The notes under the pieces: model-generated
The model's database searches: none
Told to the model about the DNA's origin: nothing
The model's input: only the letters and a program-made list of their open reading frames with translations
Translations under genes and position numbers: made by a program
Shown: in pieces, positions 7,245 through 13,991 of the stretch
Layout of the letters: the number at the start of each line of letters is the position of its first letter
How positions within the stretch are numbered: position 1 is the first letter of the stretch
Assembly (NCBI GenBank): GCA_002311635.1
Contig: DBZJ01000090.1
Location: 31,152 to 47,405, forward strand
Length of the DNA stretch: 16,254 nucleotides
From: Syntrophaceae bacterium UBA1163
Lineage (GTDB): Bacteria; Desulfobacterota; BSN033; UBA1163
Direction of reading: 5' to 3'

Positions 7245-8562
7245 TGATCCGGTCACCGTCGATCTACTGAAAGAAGTGCTTTCCAAAGAAGGTTATCAGG
7301 TCTCCACCGCCTTGAGCGGCGAAGAAGCCATCGCCCGGGGGATGGACAACCTTTTTGACATCATCATCACCGATGTGCGGATGGGAGAAAAAGGCGGGAT
7401 GGATGTGCTTCGCTTCTTTAAGAAGAATGCTCCGGACACCACCGTGATTATGATCACTGCCTTTGGATCCATTGAGACCGCCATCGAGGCCATCCGGGAA
7501 GGAGCGTACGACTACATCAGCAAACCTTTTAAACTGGATGAGATCAAATTTACTATCCAGAGGGCATTAGAGCAGAGAAGGCTTATCCAGGAAAACAAGT
7601 TTTATCGGCGGGAACTTCTTGAAAAGTATCAATTTAAGAATGTCATCGGACGAACCCATCAGATGTTTCAAGTGTATAAAACCATTGCCAAAGTAGCGGA
7701 CACCAAGTCTACGGTACTTCTCTGTGGAGAAAGAGGAACGGGAAAAGAACTGATCGCCCGCTCCATTCATTACAATAGTCAAAGAAATCACTCCCCCTTC
7801 ATTCCTGTCGACTGCGCTTCCTTGGTGGAGACGTTAATAGAAAGTGAGTTATTTGGCCATGTCCGAGGGGCTTTCACAGGAGCCTCCACTGCCAAAAGGG
7901 GCCTCTTTGAGGAAGCGGACGGCGGAACGCTTTTCCTGGATGAAGTGGGTAATCTCAGCCTCTCGATGCAATCAAAGCTTTTACGATTTCTGCAGGAGCA
8001 CGAGGTTAAAAGAGTGGGAGGAACAGAAAGCGTTAGAGTCGATGTCCGGGTCATTGCCGCAACCAATCAAGCATTGGAACCGCTCGTGAAAAGTGAAAAA
8101 TTCAGGGAGGACCTTTTTGATCGGCTTAATGTTGTAACCATCACTCTTCCTCCCTTGAGGGAGAGGAAGGAGGATATCCCCTCGTTGGCTAACCATTTTC
8201 TACAGAAATTTTGTGAAGAGAACCACAAGAACATCTCTCATATCTCGCCGGAAGCTCTTGAAATACTCACCCGATATTCCTGGCCGGGGAATGTCCGTGA
8301 ATTGGAGCATACCATAGAAAGAGCGGTCATTCTTTCAATCCATCCTATTATCCTCCCTGAAGACCTCCCCAAAAAAATGTTCGAAGAAATCGGGGGCCAG
8401 GAGATCCTCATACCTGAAAAACCACTATCCCTGAGACAATTAGAAAAACGCTATGTGGTCAAGGTGCTTCAAGAGACCGGAGGAAATAAAAAGAAGGCAT
8501 CCGAGATTTTGGGCATTGATCGGACCACCCTATATAAAATATTAGAAAAAGAGGATGTGTAG
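7207..8562 (+). CDS. NtrC-family sigma-54-dependent response regulator
   Basis: A 451-aa regulator when started at the ATG at 7207, preceded by GAAGGAAGTGA as ribosome site; the longer open frame from 7144 would add 21 residues that do not belong to the fold. The receiver (1-120) has Asp12-14, phosphoacceptor Asp56 (IITDVRM) and Lys in SKPFK. The AAA+ domain has Walker A GERGTGKE, the sigma-54 loop GAFTGA and Walker B LFLDEV. A Fis-type helix-turn-helix closes the protein (GNKKKASEILGIDRTTLYKIL). The gene overlaps the kinase gene by 38 bases, a clear kinase-regulator pair. The excellent sigma-54 promoter 125 bases after its stop, before the small secreted protein, is the most likely target. 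It is a paralogue of the regulator at 859-2223 with the same domain order. Confidence 0.96.
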   Translation: MNKTSTRLLVVDDDPVTVDLLKEVLSKEGYQVSTALSGEEAIARGMDNLFDIIITDVRMGEKGGMDVLRFFKKNAPDTTVIMITAFGSIETAIEAIREGAYDYISKPFKLDEIKFTIQRALEQRRLIQENKFYRRELLEKYQFKNVIGRTHQMFQVYKTIAKVADTKSTVLLCGERGTGKELIARSIHYNSQRNHSPFIPVDCASLVETLIESELFGHVRGAFTGASTAKRGLFEEADGGTLFLDEVGNLSLSMQSKLLRFLQEHEVKRVGGTESVRVDVRVIAATNQALEPLVKSEKFREDLFDRLNVVTITLPPLRERKEDIPSLANHFLQKFCEENHKNISHISPEALEILTRYSWPGNVRELEHTIERAVILSIHPIILPEDLPKKMFEEIGGQEILIPEKPLSLRQLEKRYVVKVLQETGGNKKKASEILGIDRTTLYKILEKEDV

Positions 8563-8566
8563 ATTT

Positions 8567-8605
8567 TTCCAACACCTTCCAGTTCCTGTGTCGAATCTTC
8601 CAACA
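8567..8605 (+). repeat. Direct repeat TTCCAACA upstream of the sigma-54 promoter
   Basis: TTCCAACA occurs at 8567-8574 and 8598-8605, 31 bases apart (about three helical turns), roughly 110-145 bases before the expected start at 8713. That is where an enhancer-binding protein would sit, but the sites are short and not dyads, so this is a weak suggestion. Confidence 0.2.
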
Positions 8606-8686
8606 TATTCTTCCTCAAAAAATTTCTATTAAACTGTTTTCTCTTGTAAATTCATATAGTTAAAAATATTGTCTTATAAATTTCTT

Positions 8687-8702
8687 TGGTACCGATTTTG
8701 CT
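8687..8702 (+). promoter_or_regulatory. Sigma-54 (-24/-12) promoter of the small secreted protein gene
   Basis: TGGTACCGATTTTGCT matches TGGCACG-N4-TTGCW at nearly all key bases: GG (8688-8689) and GC (8700-8701) are exactly 10 bases apart, with TTGCT complete. The expected start is about 8713, giving a leader of about 30 bases that holds GGGAGGTGA. A sigma-54 activator is encoded immediately upstream. Confidence 0.8.
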
Positions 8703-8741
8703 ATTATATATTTAAACTTAATGAGAGGGGAGGTGAACTGA

Positions 8742-9134
8742 ATGAAAAAGACGATTCTGTTTGTGGTTATGCTGACGTTGGTAGCTTTTGTTTCCGGAGC
8801 CATTGCAGCCGCTGCTCCAAAAGCAGCAACGACTGCTCCTGCCCCGGCAGCACCCGCTTCTACGGCGCCCGTTAAAATGGAAATGGAAAAGTTCAGTGGA
8901 GAGATTAAGAGCGTGGACACCATGGCAAAGAGCATTGCTGTTGCTGGAAAGGGAAAGGCAGAGAAAACCTTCATGGTCACCGCTGATACAAAGATTATGA
9001 AGGGCAAGGAGGCTCTCAAATTTGAGGATCTGAAGGCGGGAATGAAAGTCGGCGTCGAGTACAAGAAGGAAATGGACAAGATGGGCGCTGTAATGATTAA
9101 AGTGCATCCCCCAAAGGCTGCACCAAAGAAGTAA
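8742..9134 (+). CDS. Small secreted protein, DUF5666-like
   Basis: A 130-aa protein. It has a clear signal peptide (MKKTILFVVMLTLVAFVSG, cleavage probably near Ala-Ile-Ala-Ala at 20-24), a linker rich in Ala, Pro and Thr (about 24-45), then one small beta-rich domain (FSGEIKSVD...FMVTADTKIMKGKEALKFEDLKAGMKVGVEY). The pattern 'gxVxsVD, TVTADTKI, LKaGxkVxVxY' is that of DUF5666/OB-like periplasmic domains, and the C-terminus is basic (PPKAAPKK). It acts outside the cytoplasm; no enzymatic residues are seen. The ATG follows an excellent GGGAGGTGA. It has its own sigma-54 promoter (8687-8702) and ends in a strong terminator, so it is a single-gene transcript, probably the output of the adjacent kinase-regulator pair. 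Exported by Sec rather than Tat, as no twin arginine is present. Confidence 0.85.
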   Translation: MKKTILFVVMLTLVAFVSGAIAAAAPKAATTAPAPAAPASTAPVKMEMEKFSGEIKSVDTMAKSIAVAGKGKAEKTFMVTADTKIMKGKEALKFEDLKAGMKVGVEYKKEMDKMGAVMIKVHPPKAAPKK

Positions 9135-9160
9135 TTTAGGATCCTTGGAGAATCTACTCC

Positions 9161-9201
9161 AAAAAAGGCACACCTCATCGGTGTGCCTTTTTTTATTTTT
9201 T
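9161..9201. terminator. Bidirectional Rho-independent terminator
   Basis: GGCACACC-TCATC-GGTGTGCC (9167-9187) is a perfect 8-bp GC-rich stem flanked by six A on the left and a long T-run on the right, so the arms extend further as A-T pairs. It lies between convergent genes and can stop the secreted-protein transcript on plus and the diguanylate cyclase transcript on minus. Confidence 0.93.
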
Positions 9202-9257
9202 CAGGAAAGAATTCACGTTGGACCTACCAAGATGCTGACCCTGTCCGAACTTCCCGG

Positions 9258-10298
9258 TTAAGTCGGAACGGTCCATTGAGAAGATTTTTCCGTAAAAATA
9301 CAGACCTTGTTCCGCCCTCCCCTTTTGGCATCATACAGTGCCTGGTCTGCCATCTTGATCAACTCTTCCTTCGACTTCACTCGATGACTTGGAAAATTGG
9401 AGATCCCCATACTCAGGGTCAAATTGACTTGAACCCGTCCTACTTCGAAGAGGGTGTTTTCCACCAACTGTCGAATTCGCTCCGCGATGACAAAAGACTG
9501 CTGCAAGGCGGCCTCCGGCAATATCAGAATGAACTCTTCGCCGCCGTAACGAGCGACGGTATCCTTCCTCCGAACCGAATTTTTCAATAAGGAAGAAATC
9601 TTGCAAAGGATCTGATCCCCCTCGGTATGCCCGAAGGTGTCATTGACTTTCTTAAAATGGTCAATGTCTACCATCACCAATGAAAGCGGGAGGCCCGAGT
9701 GAAAAGATTTTTGGGCCTCGACCTCAAACCTTTCCTCGAAATACCTCCGGTTATAAAGGCCGGTCAACGTATCATAAGTGGCCATGTTTTTAATCGAACT
9801 AAATCTTTGAAAATGCTTTAAGCTCGCTGCCATCTGGTATCCGATGACGGAAAGGAACTGCAGGTCTTGGGCGTCGAAGGCATTGGGTTGGTCACTGTTA
9901 ACAGAAAGACATCCCAAAATCTCCCCCTCTACGGCCAGCGGCAAAGTGAGGTGAGACTTCAAGGTCGCTTTTCGATCCATGGTCCCTTGCTTGCCCTTCA
10001 GCTTCCTTTTTTCTATGTGAAGGGTAACTCGCTTGGCATCAACGGCCTCCTCTCCCAGGACTGAAAAAACGTTGATCATGTTCTTCACGGCCTCTTGGGA
10101 GAAGGAGGAAGGACAAGATTCCTCTTGATAAAGGAAGAGAAGCAGATCCTCTTTCCAAAAAATCCCAAAGGAAGAGAAGTCAAACAAATGGGGAAGATTG
10201 TTTCCGGCCGATTCGACGATTTCCTTGATCTCGACGCTCGTGCTGATGGCATTAATGGTAGAACGAAGGACATTTAGATTCTTAAAAATCAACCTCAC
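9258..10298 (-). CDS. GAF-GGDEF diguanylate cyclase
   Basis: A 346-aa, soluble protein. The N-terminal 20-165 region has the pattern of a GAF sensor domain (SHLTLPLAVEGEILGCLSVN). The GGDEF domain runs from about 170 (MATYDTLTGLYNRRYF) to 335 and has the active-site motif GGEEF at 252-256, the metal-binding DIDHFKKVND, and a product-inhibition I-site Arg243-x-x-Asp246 five residues before the active site. It should make cyclic di-GMP from two GTP and be feedback-inhibited. The start is GTG (10298), preceded by GGGGAC; an internal ATG would cut into the GAF part. It follows the 132-aa gene by 9 bases, so they form one unit. The GAF ligand is unknown. Confidence 0.93.
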   Translation of the reverse strand: MRLIFKNLNVLRSTINAISTSVEIKEIVESAGNNLPHLFDFSSFGIFWKEDLLLFLYQEESCPSSFSQEAVKNMINVFSVLGEEAVDAKRVTLHIEKRKLKGKQGTMDRKATLKSHLTLPLAVEGEILGCLSVNSDQPNAFDAQDLQFLSVIGYQMAASLKHFQRFSSIKNMATYDTLTGLYNRRYFEERFEVEAQKSFHSGLPLSLVMVDIDHFKKVNDTFGHTEGDQILCKISSLLKNSVRRKDTVARYGGEEFILILPEAALQQSFVIAERIRQLVENTLFEVGRVQVNLTLSMGISNFPSHRVKSKEELIKMADQALYDAKRGGRNKVCIFTEKSSQWTVPT

Positions 10299-10307
10299 CG
10301 AAGTCCC

Positions 10308-10706
10308 CTATTGTTGAGAGATTATTCGCTCGGCCTCTTTGACCTTCGGGAAGACCTTTGGAAAGAGTTCCTTGTTGATCACCCCGTCTGCCAACGCTGA
10401 AAAGAGATGGGAAAGTTGATTGATCAAGCCTTGAAACCCCCGATGGATTTCGTCGGGGGCGATCGTCCGGCAATCCTCCTTCAGTTTTTCCCAGGAGATG
10501 CCTTCCTCGGAAACTTGAAGAGAATGCAAAAAGGGATGCTTGTCGCCAAGTTTCCGGATGGAGAGGGTGAAAAGAAATGCCAGAATGGCTTCTCCGATCA
10601 GAGCCGATACAATCTCCCAAAGCTCCGTCAAAAGATCCGAATAAAGACCTAAAACGAGATCCGAGGACAATCTAACTCCTTTATCCTTCCTCACCGTCGG
10701 TGCCAT
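10308..10706 (-). CDS. Unrecognised 132-aa protein upstream of the diguanylate cyclase
   Basis: I do not recognise this protein. It is 132 aa, has no signal peptide and is mostly helical by composition; a hydrophobic, possibly amphipathic stretch runs from about 18 to 50 (LVLGLYSDLLTELW...ILAFLFTLSI). This is followed by KHPFLHSLQVSEEGISWEKL and a second helical block ending ADGVINKELFPKVF. The layout recalls small helical accessory domains found with signal-transduction proteins, but this is only an impression. ATG at 10706 follows AGGGAGCGAGG, a good ribosome site. The 9-base spacing to the GGDEF gene suggests co-translation and that it tunes or anchors the cyclase. The reading frame is convincing because it is tightly packed in an operon. 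Confidence 0.75.
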   Translation of the reverse strand: MAPTVRKDKGVRLSSDLVLGLYSDLLTELWEIVSALIGEAILAFLFTLSIRKLGDKHPFLHSLQVSEEGISWEKLKEDCRTIAPDEIHRGFQGLINQLSHLFSALADGVINKELFPKVFPKVKEAERIISQQ

Positions 10707-10715
10707 CCTCGCTCC

Positions 10716-10811
10716 CTAAAATTCTTTCTCCTTTTTCAATTTTTTTACCAGACGATGGATCTCCTCATGGTAGATACGACTCCTGCTGAAATGCAGAGGA
10801 GCAGAATCCAT
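10716..10811 (-). CDS. Possible 31-aa basic peptide
   Basis: An ORF starting MDSAPLHFS and ending with a charged helix (YHEEIHRLVKKLKKEKEF) stops 9 bases before the 132-aa gene, the same spacing as between the next two genes. AAAAGG sits directly against its ATG, too close for a good ribosome site; a CTG start about 12 codons earlier is possible. It may be a leader peptide, a tiny gene, the tail of a decayed gene, or chance. Confidence 0.25.
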   Translation of the reverse strand: MDSAPLHFSRSRIYHEEIHRLVKKLKKEKEF

Positions 10812-10873
10812 TTCCTTTTCATCAGAATTGGTGGAGCCATAATTCAGGGTCGTTCAACCATGAGCCGATTTTG

Positions 10874-10894
10874 TTTATGTTTCAATAACATAAA
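10874..10894. other. AT-rich perfect hairpin
   Basis: TTTATGTT-TCAAT-AACATAAA is an 8-bp perfect dyad in the divergent gap between the cyclase unit and the bio operon. It could be an operator or a weak structure; nothing else points to a function. Confidence 0.3.
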
Positions 10895-11028
10895 AATAAT
10901 CTTGAGTAAAGAAAATAGAGTCTATCAATCTAAAAGCCAGGGCATTCAGAGTTCGAAGGCGCAACCTAAAACCCAACAAGCAACCGCACGAAGATAGGTT
11001 GGAACCGTTCGTCTCGCCATCCATGGAA

Positions 11029-11060
11029 TTGTTAACCATAGATTAGTTTCTGGTTGACAA
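11029..11060. promoter_or_regulatory. BirA operator of the bio operon
   Basis: TTGTTAACC, 14 bases, GGTTGACAA. This fits the known bacterial BirA box TTGTAAACC-N14..16-GGTTTACAA with one change in each arm. Its right arm covers the -35 hexamer of the promoter at 11054-11082, so bound BirA-biotinyl-AMP would block polymerase. The bioF-bioA-bioD genes directly downstream are the classical BirA targets. This implies a BirA with a DNA-binding domain elsewhere in the genome. Confidence 0.85.
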
Positions 11061-11082
11061 TTGCATGCATCTATCCTATCCT
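11054..11082 (+). promoter_or_regulatory. Sigma-70-type promoter of the bio operon
   Basis: A perfect -35 TTGACA (11054-11059), 17-base spacer and -10 TATCCT (11077-11082; 4 of 6 bases) place the start near 11089. The leader would be about 185 bases long and include the inverted-repeat element at 11098-11207. Confidence 0.6.
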
Positions 11083-11097
11083 CTTGGAAATACTCCA

Positions 11098-11207
11098 CCC
11101 GTTAGAAATCATGCCCGGCTGCTCCGCCCCGTACACCATGCGGTGCAGGGCTCCGCAACGAGGTTAGGGGCCAGAATAATTCCCGCGGCGTTGGTATTTC
11201 TAACGGG
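11098..11207. repeat. 110-bp GC-rich element bounded by 12-bp inverted repeats
   Basis: CCCGTTAGAAAT at 11098-11109 and ATTTCTAACGGG at 11196-11207 are perfect inverted ends. The interior is GC-rich with smaller stems (for example CACC-ATGC-GGTG), unlike its AT-rich surroundings. It has no coding capacity of its own. It lies in the bio leader between promoter and bioF. It looks like a MITE-like palindromic insertion or a structured RNA element. The ends resemble integron attC half-sites (GTTAGAA/TTCTAAC), but in the reverse order. Confidence 0.6.
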
Positions 11208-11212
11208 GTTCA

Positions 11213-11229
11213 AGAAGCGGCGCTTCTTA
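11213..11229. other. Perfect palindrome just after the element
   Basis: AAGAAGCG-G-CGCTTCTT: 8-base arms around one base, 34 bases before the first plausible bioF ATG. It would form a tight hairpin in the bio leader next to the translation start region, possibly as part of the neighbouring element. Confidence 0.4.
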
Positions 11230-11274
11230 CTTCATTTTCAAAGCCGGGTTTGGCGCCGCCCGATGGGTCAAGCC

Positions 11275-12444
11275 ATGAAGGATACCTTTTTTCAAGATCA
11301 GATCGACGATCTCAAGAAAAGGGGGCTTTACAGGGAACTGAGAACCGTCGAAGGCGAGCAGGATAGCTCCGTCGTCATCAATGGCAAAAGGGTTTTGATG
11401 TTCTCTTCGAATAATTACCTCGGTCTTGCCAATCACCCCGTGCTCAAAAAAGCGTCCATGGTTGCTGCATCCCGTTACGGTACGGGAAGTGGGGGATCTA
11501 GACTCATATCAGGAAGCATGGAAGTCCATCGAACTTTGGAGACGGAATTGGCCTTGTTTAAAGGGACGGAGAGAGCTCTCCTTTTCAGCTCGGGTTACCA
11601 TGCCAACGTAGGAACCATTTCAGCGTTTTCGGGAGAGGGAGATGTGATCCTGAGCGACGAGCTCAATCACGCAAGTATCGTGGATGGATGCAGGCTCAGT
11701 AAGGGAGAGGTCAGGATCTATAAACATGCCGACATGAATTGCCTCAAAGAGATCCTCCGGAGATCTTCAAGGTTCAGAAAAAGGCTGATCGTTACGGATT
11801 CAGTCTTCAGCATGGATGGGGATATCGCTCCCCTTCCCGATATCGTTGATCTCGCCGAGAAATACTCGGCCCTGGTGATGGTGGATGACGCGCATGGCAC
11901 AGGGGTCTTGGGGAAAAAAGGGAAAGGTGCAATTGAACACTTCGGCCTCGAGGGAAGGGTTGACATACAGATGGGGACCTTGGGGAAAGCCCTTGGTTCT
12001 TTCGGGGCCTTTATCGCGGGAAGTGAAGACCTGATTCATTATCTCCTAAACAAAGCAAGGAGTCTTCTCTATACGACAGCGCTTCCGCCGTCGGTATGCG
12101 CTTCCGCCCTGGCGGCCCTTAAGATCCTTGGGGAACGGCCCGCAATGATAAGTCAGTTAAGGAATAACGCCACGTATTTTAGAGAAGGAATGAGAGGCTT
12201 GGGTTACCTGATTCCAGAGGGTGAGACGCCCATTCTTCCCTTGATCCTTGGAGACCCTTCCATAACTATGAACATGGCTCAAGCTCTGTTTGATGAAGGG
12301 ATCTATGTTCAGGGAATCCGGACTCCGACGGTTCCTGACAGGACATCAAGGCTTCGGATCACACTGATGGCCATCCACACCATGGAACAACTGGATTTCG
12401 GCCTAAGGGCCTTCGGAAAGATAGGGAAAAAATGGATTCTATAA
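11275..12444 (+). CDS. bioF: 8-amino-7-oxononanoate synthase
   Basis: A 389-aa PLP enzyme that condenses pimeloyl-ACP/CoA with L-alanine to give 8-amino-7-oxononanoate, CO2 and CoA/ACP: the first step of biotin ring assembly, in the cytoplasm. Seen here: SSNNYLGL (44-51), GTGSGGSRLISGS (69-81), PLP-stacking His132 (NHAS), DDAHGTGVLG (204-213, Asp204 and His207), and Schiff-base Lys238 in TLGKALG. The close relative 2-amino-3-ketobutyrate CoA ligase (Kbl) has the same fold, but the bioA and bioD neighbours and the BirA operator settle it. The frame is open back to 11065, but that part is the repeat element. ATG at 11275 or 11263 starts a normal-length protein; neither has a good ribosome site. 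Its stop overlaps bioA by 13 bases. Confidence 0.93.
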   Translation: MKDTFFQDQIDDLKKRGLYRELRTVEGEQDSSVVINGKRVLMFSSNNYLGLANHPVLKKASMVAASRYGTGSGGSRLISGSMEVHRTLETELALFKGTERALLFSSGYHANVGTISAFSGEGDVILSDELNHASIVDGCRLSKGEVRIYKHADMNCLKEILRRSSRFRKRLIVTDSVFSMDGDIAPLPDIVDLAEKYSALVMVDDAHGTGVLGKKGKGAIEHFGLEGRVDIQMGTLGKALGSFGAFIAGSEDLIHYLLNKARSLLYTTALPPSVCASALAALKILGERPAMISQLRNNATYFREGMRGLGYLIPEGETPILPLILGDPSITMNMAQALFDEGIYVQGIRTPTVPDRTSRLRITLMAIHTMEQLDFGLRAFGKIGKKWIL

Positions 12445-13802
12445 GGAACAAAGCGCTTGAGGATTTAGACCGCCGTCTGATCTGGCACCCCTTCACCCAG
12501 ATGAAGGATTATATGGAAGAGGTTCCTCTCATCGTCGAAAAAGGTGAAGGATCTTGCCTGGTGGATATCTACGGGAAAAGGTACCTGGATGGGGTCTCTT
12601 CTCTGTGGGTCAACCTCCACGGGCATCGAAAGAAAAAGATTGATGATGCCATACGGAATCAACTCGATCAGGTGGCTCACTCCACACTTCTTGGGATCTC
12701 AAACGTCCCGGCCATTGAACTGGCCAAGGAGCTTGTCGAAATTGCACCGGCCGGCTTAAGAAAGGTTTTCTATTCGGACAACGGCTCGACAGCCGTTGAG
12801 ATTGCCGCCAAGATCGCCTTTCAATTCTGGAAGCAAAAGAGAAATGGAGGGGAAAAACATGCTTTCCTGTCGTTTATCAACGCCTATCACGGTGATACCA
12901 TTGGCTCTGTAAGCCTGGGCGGGATCGATCTTTTCCATGAGATGTACGGCTCCCTTCTCTTTCCGGTCTATAGAGTTCCTTATCCTTACTGCTACCGGTG
13001 TCCTCTGGAGAGGTCCGCACCAGCCTGCGGGATGGAGTGTTTGAGCAGGGTGGAAGAGATTCTATCAACCCATCATCAGGAGATCGCTGCGCTGGTCATT
13101 GAACCCATGATCCAAGGGGCAGCGGGAATGATCACTTCTCCAAAAGGCTATGTCAAGGAAATAAGGGAATTGACGAAAAAGTACAGTGTGCTTCTGATCG
13201 CTGACGAGGTGGCAACAGGTTTCGGAAGAACTGGAAGGATGTTCGCCTGCGATCATGAGTCCATCTCCCCCGACATCCTCTGCCTCGCAAAGGGGATCAC
13301 GGGAGGATACCTCCCCCTGGCAGCGACCCTGACGACAGAGGAGATCTTCAACGGCTTCCTCGGCGAATACGAAGAGAAGAAGACCTTCTTTCACGGCCAC
13401 TCGTATACGGGAAACCCCCTGGCGTGCGCAGCTGCTCTGGCCAATTTGAAAGTGATGAAGGAAGAAAAAGTTCTCGAAAAGGCGCAAGGCAAAATTCATT
13501 TTATATCAGAGGGTTTAAAGAAATATGAGAAGCTCGAACACGTCGGCGACATTCGACAACTTGGAATGATGGTCGGGATAGAACTCGTTGCGGACAAGGC
13601 CACTAAAGAGGAATACCTTTATAAGAATAAAATTGGGATCAAAGTGATCGAAGAGGCGAGGAAAAGGGGCCTCATCATTAGACCCCTTGGAAATGTCGTC
13701 GTATTAATGCCGCCATTAAGCATGACCCGGGACGAGTTAAACGAAATGCTTTCGATTACCTATCATTCGATAAGGACGGTCACCGGTCCCGGCCTCACCT
13801 GA
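12432..13802 (+). CDS. bioA: Adenosylmethionine-8-amino-7-oxononanoate aminotransferase
   Basis: A 456-aa class III PLP aminotransferase that turns 8-amino-7-oxononanoate into 7,8-diaminononanoate, normally with S-adenosylmethionine as amino donor. Motifs: IWHPFTQMKDY (17-27) as at BioA N-termini, SLWVNLHGH (57-65), SDNGSTAVEIAAK (115-127), AYHGDTIGSVSLGG (151-164), ADEVATGFGRTG (257-268, Asp258) and Schiff-base Lys287 in LAKGITGGY. A four-cysteine insert (Cys187-x2-Cys-x8-Cys-x3-Cys203) is present, as in the long BioA/BioK subgroup. Some of these use lysine as donor, so the donor is not settled. It overlaps bioF by 13 bases; bioD follows after a 189-base gap carrying a palindromic repeat. 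Confidence 0.94.
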   Translation: MDSIRNKALEDLDRRLIWHPFTQMKDYMEEVPLIVEKGEGSCLVDIYGKRYLDGVSSLWVNLHGHRKKKIDDAIRNQLDQVAHSTLLGISNVPAIELAKELVEIAPAGLRKVFYSDNGSTAVEIAAKIAFQFWKQKRNGGEKHAFLSFINAYHGDTIGSVSLGGIDLFHEMYGSLLFPVYRVPYPYCYRCPLERSAPACGMECLSRVEEILSTHHQEIAALVIEPMIQGAAGMITSPKGYVKEIRELTKKYSVLLIADEVATGFGRTGRMFACDHESISPDILCLAKGITGGYLPLAATLTTEEIFNGFLGEYEEKKTFFHGHSYTGNPLACAAALANLKVMKEEKVLEKAQGKIHFISEGLKKYEKLEHVGDIRQLGMMVGIELVADKATKEEYLYKNKIGIKVIEEARKRGLIIRPLGNVVVLMPPLSMTRDELNEMLSITYHSIRTVTGPGLT

Positions 13803-13875
13803 TAGGGAGACCGTGTCGCAATTGCGGTCTTGGTGGAAGAAATTCAACGTCAATACTGAACGACACAGAAAAGCG

Positions 13876-13969
13876 GTCATTGCGGGGAGCCCCGCTTTGG
13901 CGGGACGACGCGGCAATCCCTTGAGATTGCTTCATACCATGACAGGTACAGGGCTTCGTTCGCAATGAC
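13876..13969. repeat. Palindromic intergenic repeat, copy 2
   Basis: Perfect 9-bp inverted ends GTCATTGCG (13876-13884) and CGCAATGAC (13961-13969) enclose GGCAATCCC/GAGATTGC and a CCCGC-TTTG-GCGGG stem. Block order matches copy 1 at 2267-2361. It separates bioA from bioD and probably inserted into the operon without breaking it. Confidence 0.65.
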
Positions 13970-13991
13970 ATATTGAGATGTCCACATATTT

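Noticed and set aside
8718..9178. Long minus-strand ORFs opposite the small secreted protein
   Set aside because: They are mirror frames of an Ala/Lys-rich gene whose own frame has a signal peptide, a strong ribosome site, a sigma-54 promoter and a terminator.
10755..10997. 80-aa plus-strand ORF before the bio promoter
   Set aside because: No ribosome site; composition is not protein-like and it runs through the AT-rich hairpin; the minus-strand 31-aa frame is the better, still weak, candidate.
11098..11207. Integron attC recombination site
   Set aside because: The half-sites occur as GTTAGAA...TTCTAAC, while attC needs AAC first and GTT last, and no integrase or cassette is present.
11065..11274. 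N-terminal extension of bioF by 70 codons
   Set aside because: The stretch is the promoter-leader and inverted-repeat element; its translation does not resemble any BioF N-terminus and the normal family length is reached from 11275 (or 11263).
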